Shown here: positions 15,269 to 15,811 of the stretch, piece after piece
Layout: each line of letters begins with the position of its first letter
Position numbering within the stretch: the stretch's first letter is position 1
DNA from: an uncultured Prevotella sp.
GTDB lineage: Bacteria > Bacteroidota > Bacteroidia > Bacteroidales > Bacteroidaceae
DNA length: 15,811 nucleotides
Direction of reading: 5' to 3'
Assembly: GCA_934230965.1 (NCBI GenBank)
Contig: CAKQFW010000024.1
Location: 1 to 15,811 of the forward strand
Translations under genes and position numbers: made by a program
Notes under the pieces: model-generated
What the model was told of the DNA's origin: nothing
Database searches by the model: none
The model's input: the letters and a program-made list of their open reading frames with translations, nothing else

Positions 15269-15428
15269 AGTCTGCCCAAATATTGCCCCAAGTATCGCGA
15301 TATTTATTAACCGACTCTTCGCTATAATCCTCATCCTTTGCTTTCTCGAGATAAGAGCCAGCGAGGATGGCCTGTGTCTCCATTTGGTAGACATTCAGTT
15401 CGGGTTTTATATATTCTTTCTTTTTCAT
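15267..15428 (-). CDS. 53-aa small protein of the 'KPE...LAGS' type
   Basis: This frame was read from the minus strand: 53 residues starting MKKKEYIKPELNVYQMETQ, then AILAGSYLEKAKDEDYSEE and ending NKYRDTWGNIWAD. The basic start, the Y.KPE motif near residue 6 and LAGS near residue 22 recur, as I remember them, in many unnamed small proteins of Prevotella and Bacteroides. The second half is acidic and Trp/Tyr-bearing. No hydrophobic signal segment is visible. It lies 12 bases past the stop of a secreted or surface protein, so the two are almost certainly co-transcribed. It could be a peptide precursor with a leader ending at LAGS or an accessory of the surface protein, but neither can be shown. 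I cannot name a function. Confidence 0.75.
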   Translation of the reverse strand: MKKKEYIKPELNVYQMETQAILAGSYLEKAKDEDYSEESVNKYRDTWGNIWAD

Positions 15429-15440
15429 AGCGTTCAATGT

Positions 15441-15811
15441 TTATTTGATGATAACTTTCATTGTCTTGTTGCCACGCTTCACGATGTTAATGCCCTTCTG
15501 AGGAGCGTTGAGACGCTTGCCCTGCAGGTCGTAGTATATGGCATTGTCGTTGGCAATGGTGTTGAGGTTGTCAATGGCTGTAGTGCCGTCGTTGTCGAAG
15601 CCGATACTGAACATCTTGGCACCAGCAGCAGGAGCAGTAGAGTTGTCTACCATGTAAGCACGGAACGGCTTGCTGCCAACAGTCTCTTTATTGGTATTCT
15701 GCATCAGTTTGGCAGGGTTCATCAGCTTGTTGCCCTTCACGATGTAGCAGTTGTTGTCAGCAGCCTTGTCGAATACCTTTTGGGTGTAGAGACCCTGGAG
15801 CTGATAGTTGC
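15441..15811 (-). CDS. C-terminal part of a secreted/surface protein (5' part beyond window)
   Basis: The open frame enters from the right edge and ends at 15441. It starts in mid-protein (NYQLQGLYTQKVFDKAADN) and continues with CYIVKGNKLMNPAKLMQNTN and KPFRAYMVD. It ends with AIYYDLQGKRLNAPQKGINI to KVIIK, the short C-terminal pattern 'Y.LQGKR......GI.IV..G...KV..K' common on Prevotella surface proteins and similar to the tails of BspA-like proteins. A GTG at 15740 opens the same frame, but codons continue upstream without a stop, so it is not the start. Function of the missing part is unknown. The 53-aa gene follows after 12 bases. Confidence 0.8.
   Translation of the reverse strand, partial: NYQLQGLYTQKVFDKAADNNCYIVKGNKLMNPAKLMQNTNKETVGSKPFRAYMVDNSTAPAAGAKMFSIGFDNDGTTAIDNLNTIANDNAIYYDLQGKRLNAPQKGINIVKRGNKTMKVIIK

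Noticed and set aside
15188..15394. Minus-strand open frame of 68 codons
   Set aside because: It is out of frame with the convincing 53-aa gene at 15267-15428 and reads on through the GC-rich palindrome.

Overview
The window looks like a chromosomal segment of a Bacteroidales bacterium, most likely Prevotella or Segatella. The evidence is a C10 (interpain/streptopain-like) cysteine protease, a BspA-type leucine-rich-repeat surface protein, C-terminal tails of the Bacteroidetes surface-protein kind, a Bacteroidetes OstA-like protein after two parvulin chaperones, a K+-dependent membrane pyrophosphatase, and promoter -7 boxes of the Bacteroidetes form TAnnTTTG. Every gene I can support is on the minus strand, so transcription runs from high to low coordinates. 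I see no rRNA, tRNA, CRISPR array or transposase gene.

Layout from right to left in transcription order: (i) 15811-15267 holds the C-terminal end of a secreted or surface protein, followed 12 bases later by a 53-aa small protein. (ii) 15266-14718 is non-coding and holds a GC-rich palindrome with a T8 run, a single REP-like hairpin, and a 297-bp MITE-like element with 38-bp inverted ends around a 22-bp tandem array. (iii) 14717-14260 is a two-gene unit, a 59-aa protein overlapping vapD by one base, with its own promoter and terminator. (iv) 13978-9087 carries hppA (ion-pumping pyrophosphatase) and, 50 bases later, the C10 protease. (v) 9086-8073 is about 1 kb without genes, packed with a 25-bp tandem array, two paired REP (BIME-like) elements, a 22-bp tandem array and three ARG-box-like motifs. 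(vi) 8072-5558 carries a YfcE-type phosphodiesterase and the BspA-like protein. (vii) 5557-5006 is a non-coding stretch with a terminator and a hairpin-rich segment between perfect 29-bp direct repeats. (viii) 5005-1 carries guaB, two SurA/PpiC-type periplasmic chaperones and an OstA/LptA-like protein cut by the window edge.

The chaperones and the OstA-like protein probably serve outer-membrane assembly. The C10 protease, the BspA-like protein and the truncated protein at the right edge are exported products that would depend on that envelope machinery. The pyrophosphatase and GuaB are housekeeping enzymes. The least ordinary material is in the non-coding DNA: structured repeats whose stems are kept by paired base changes, three tandem arrays with 22- or 25-bp periods, the MITE-like element next to the VapD pair, and the VapD partner itself.
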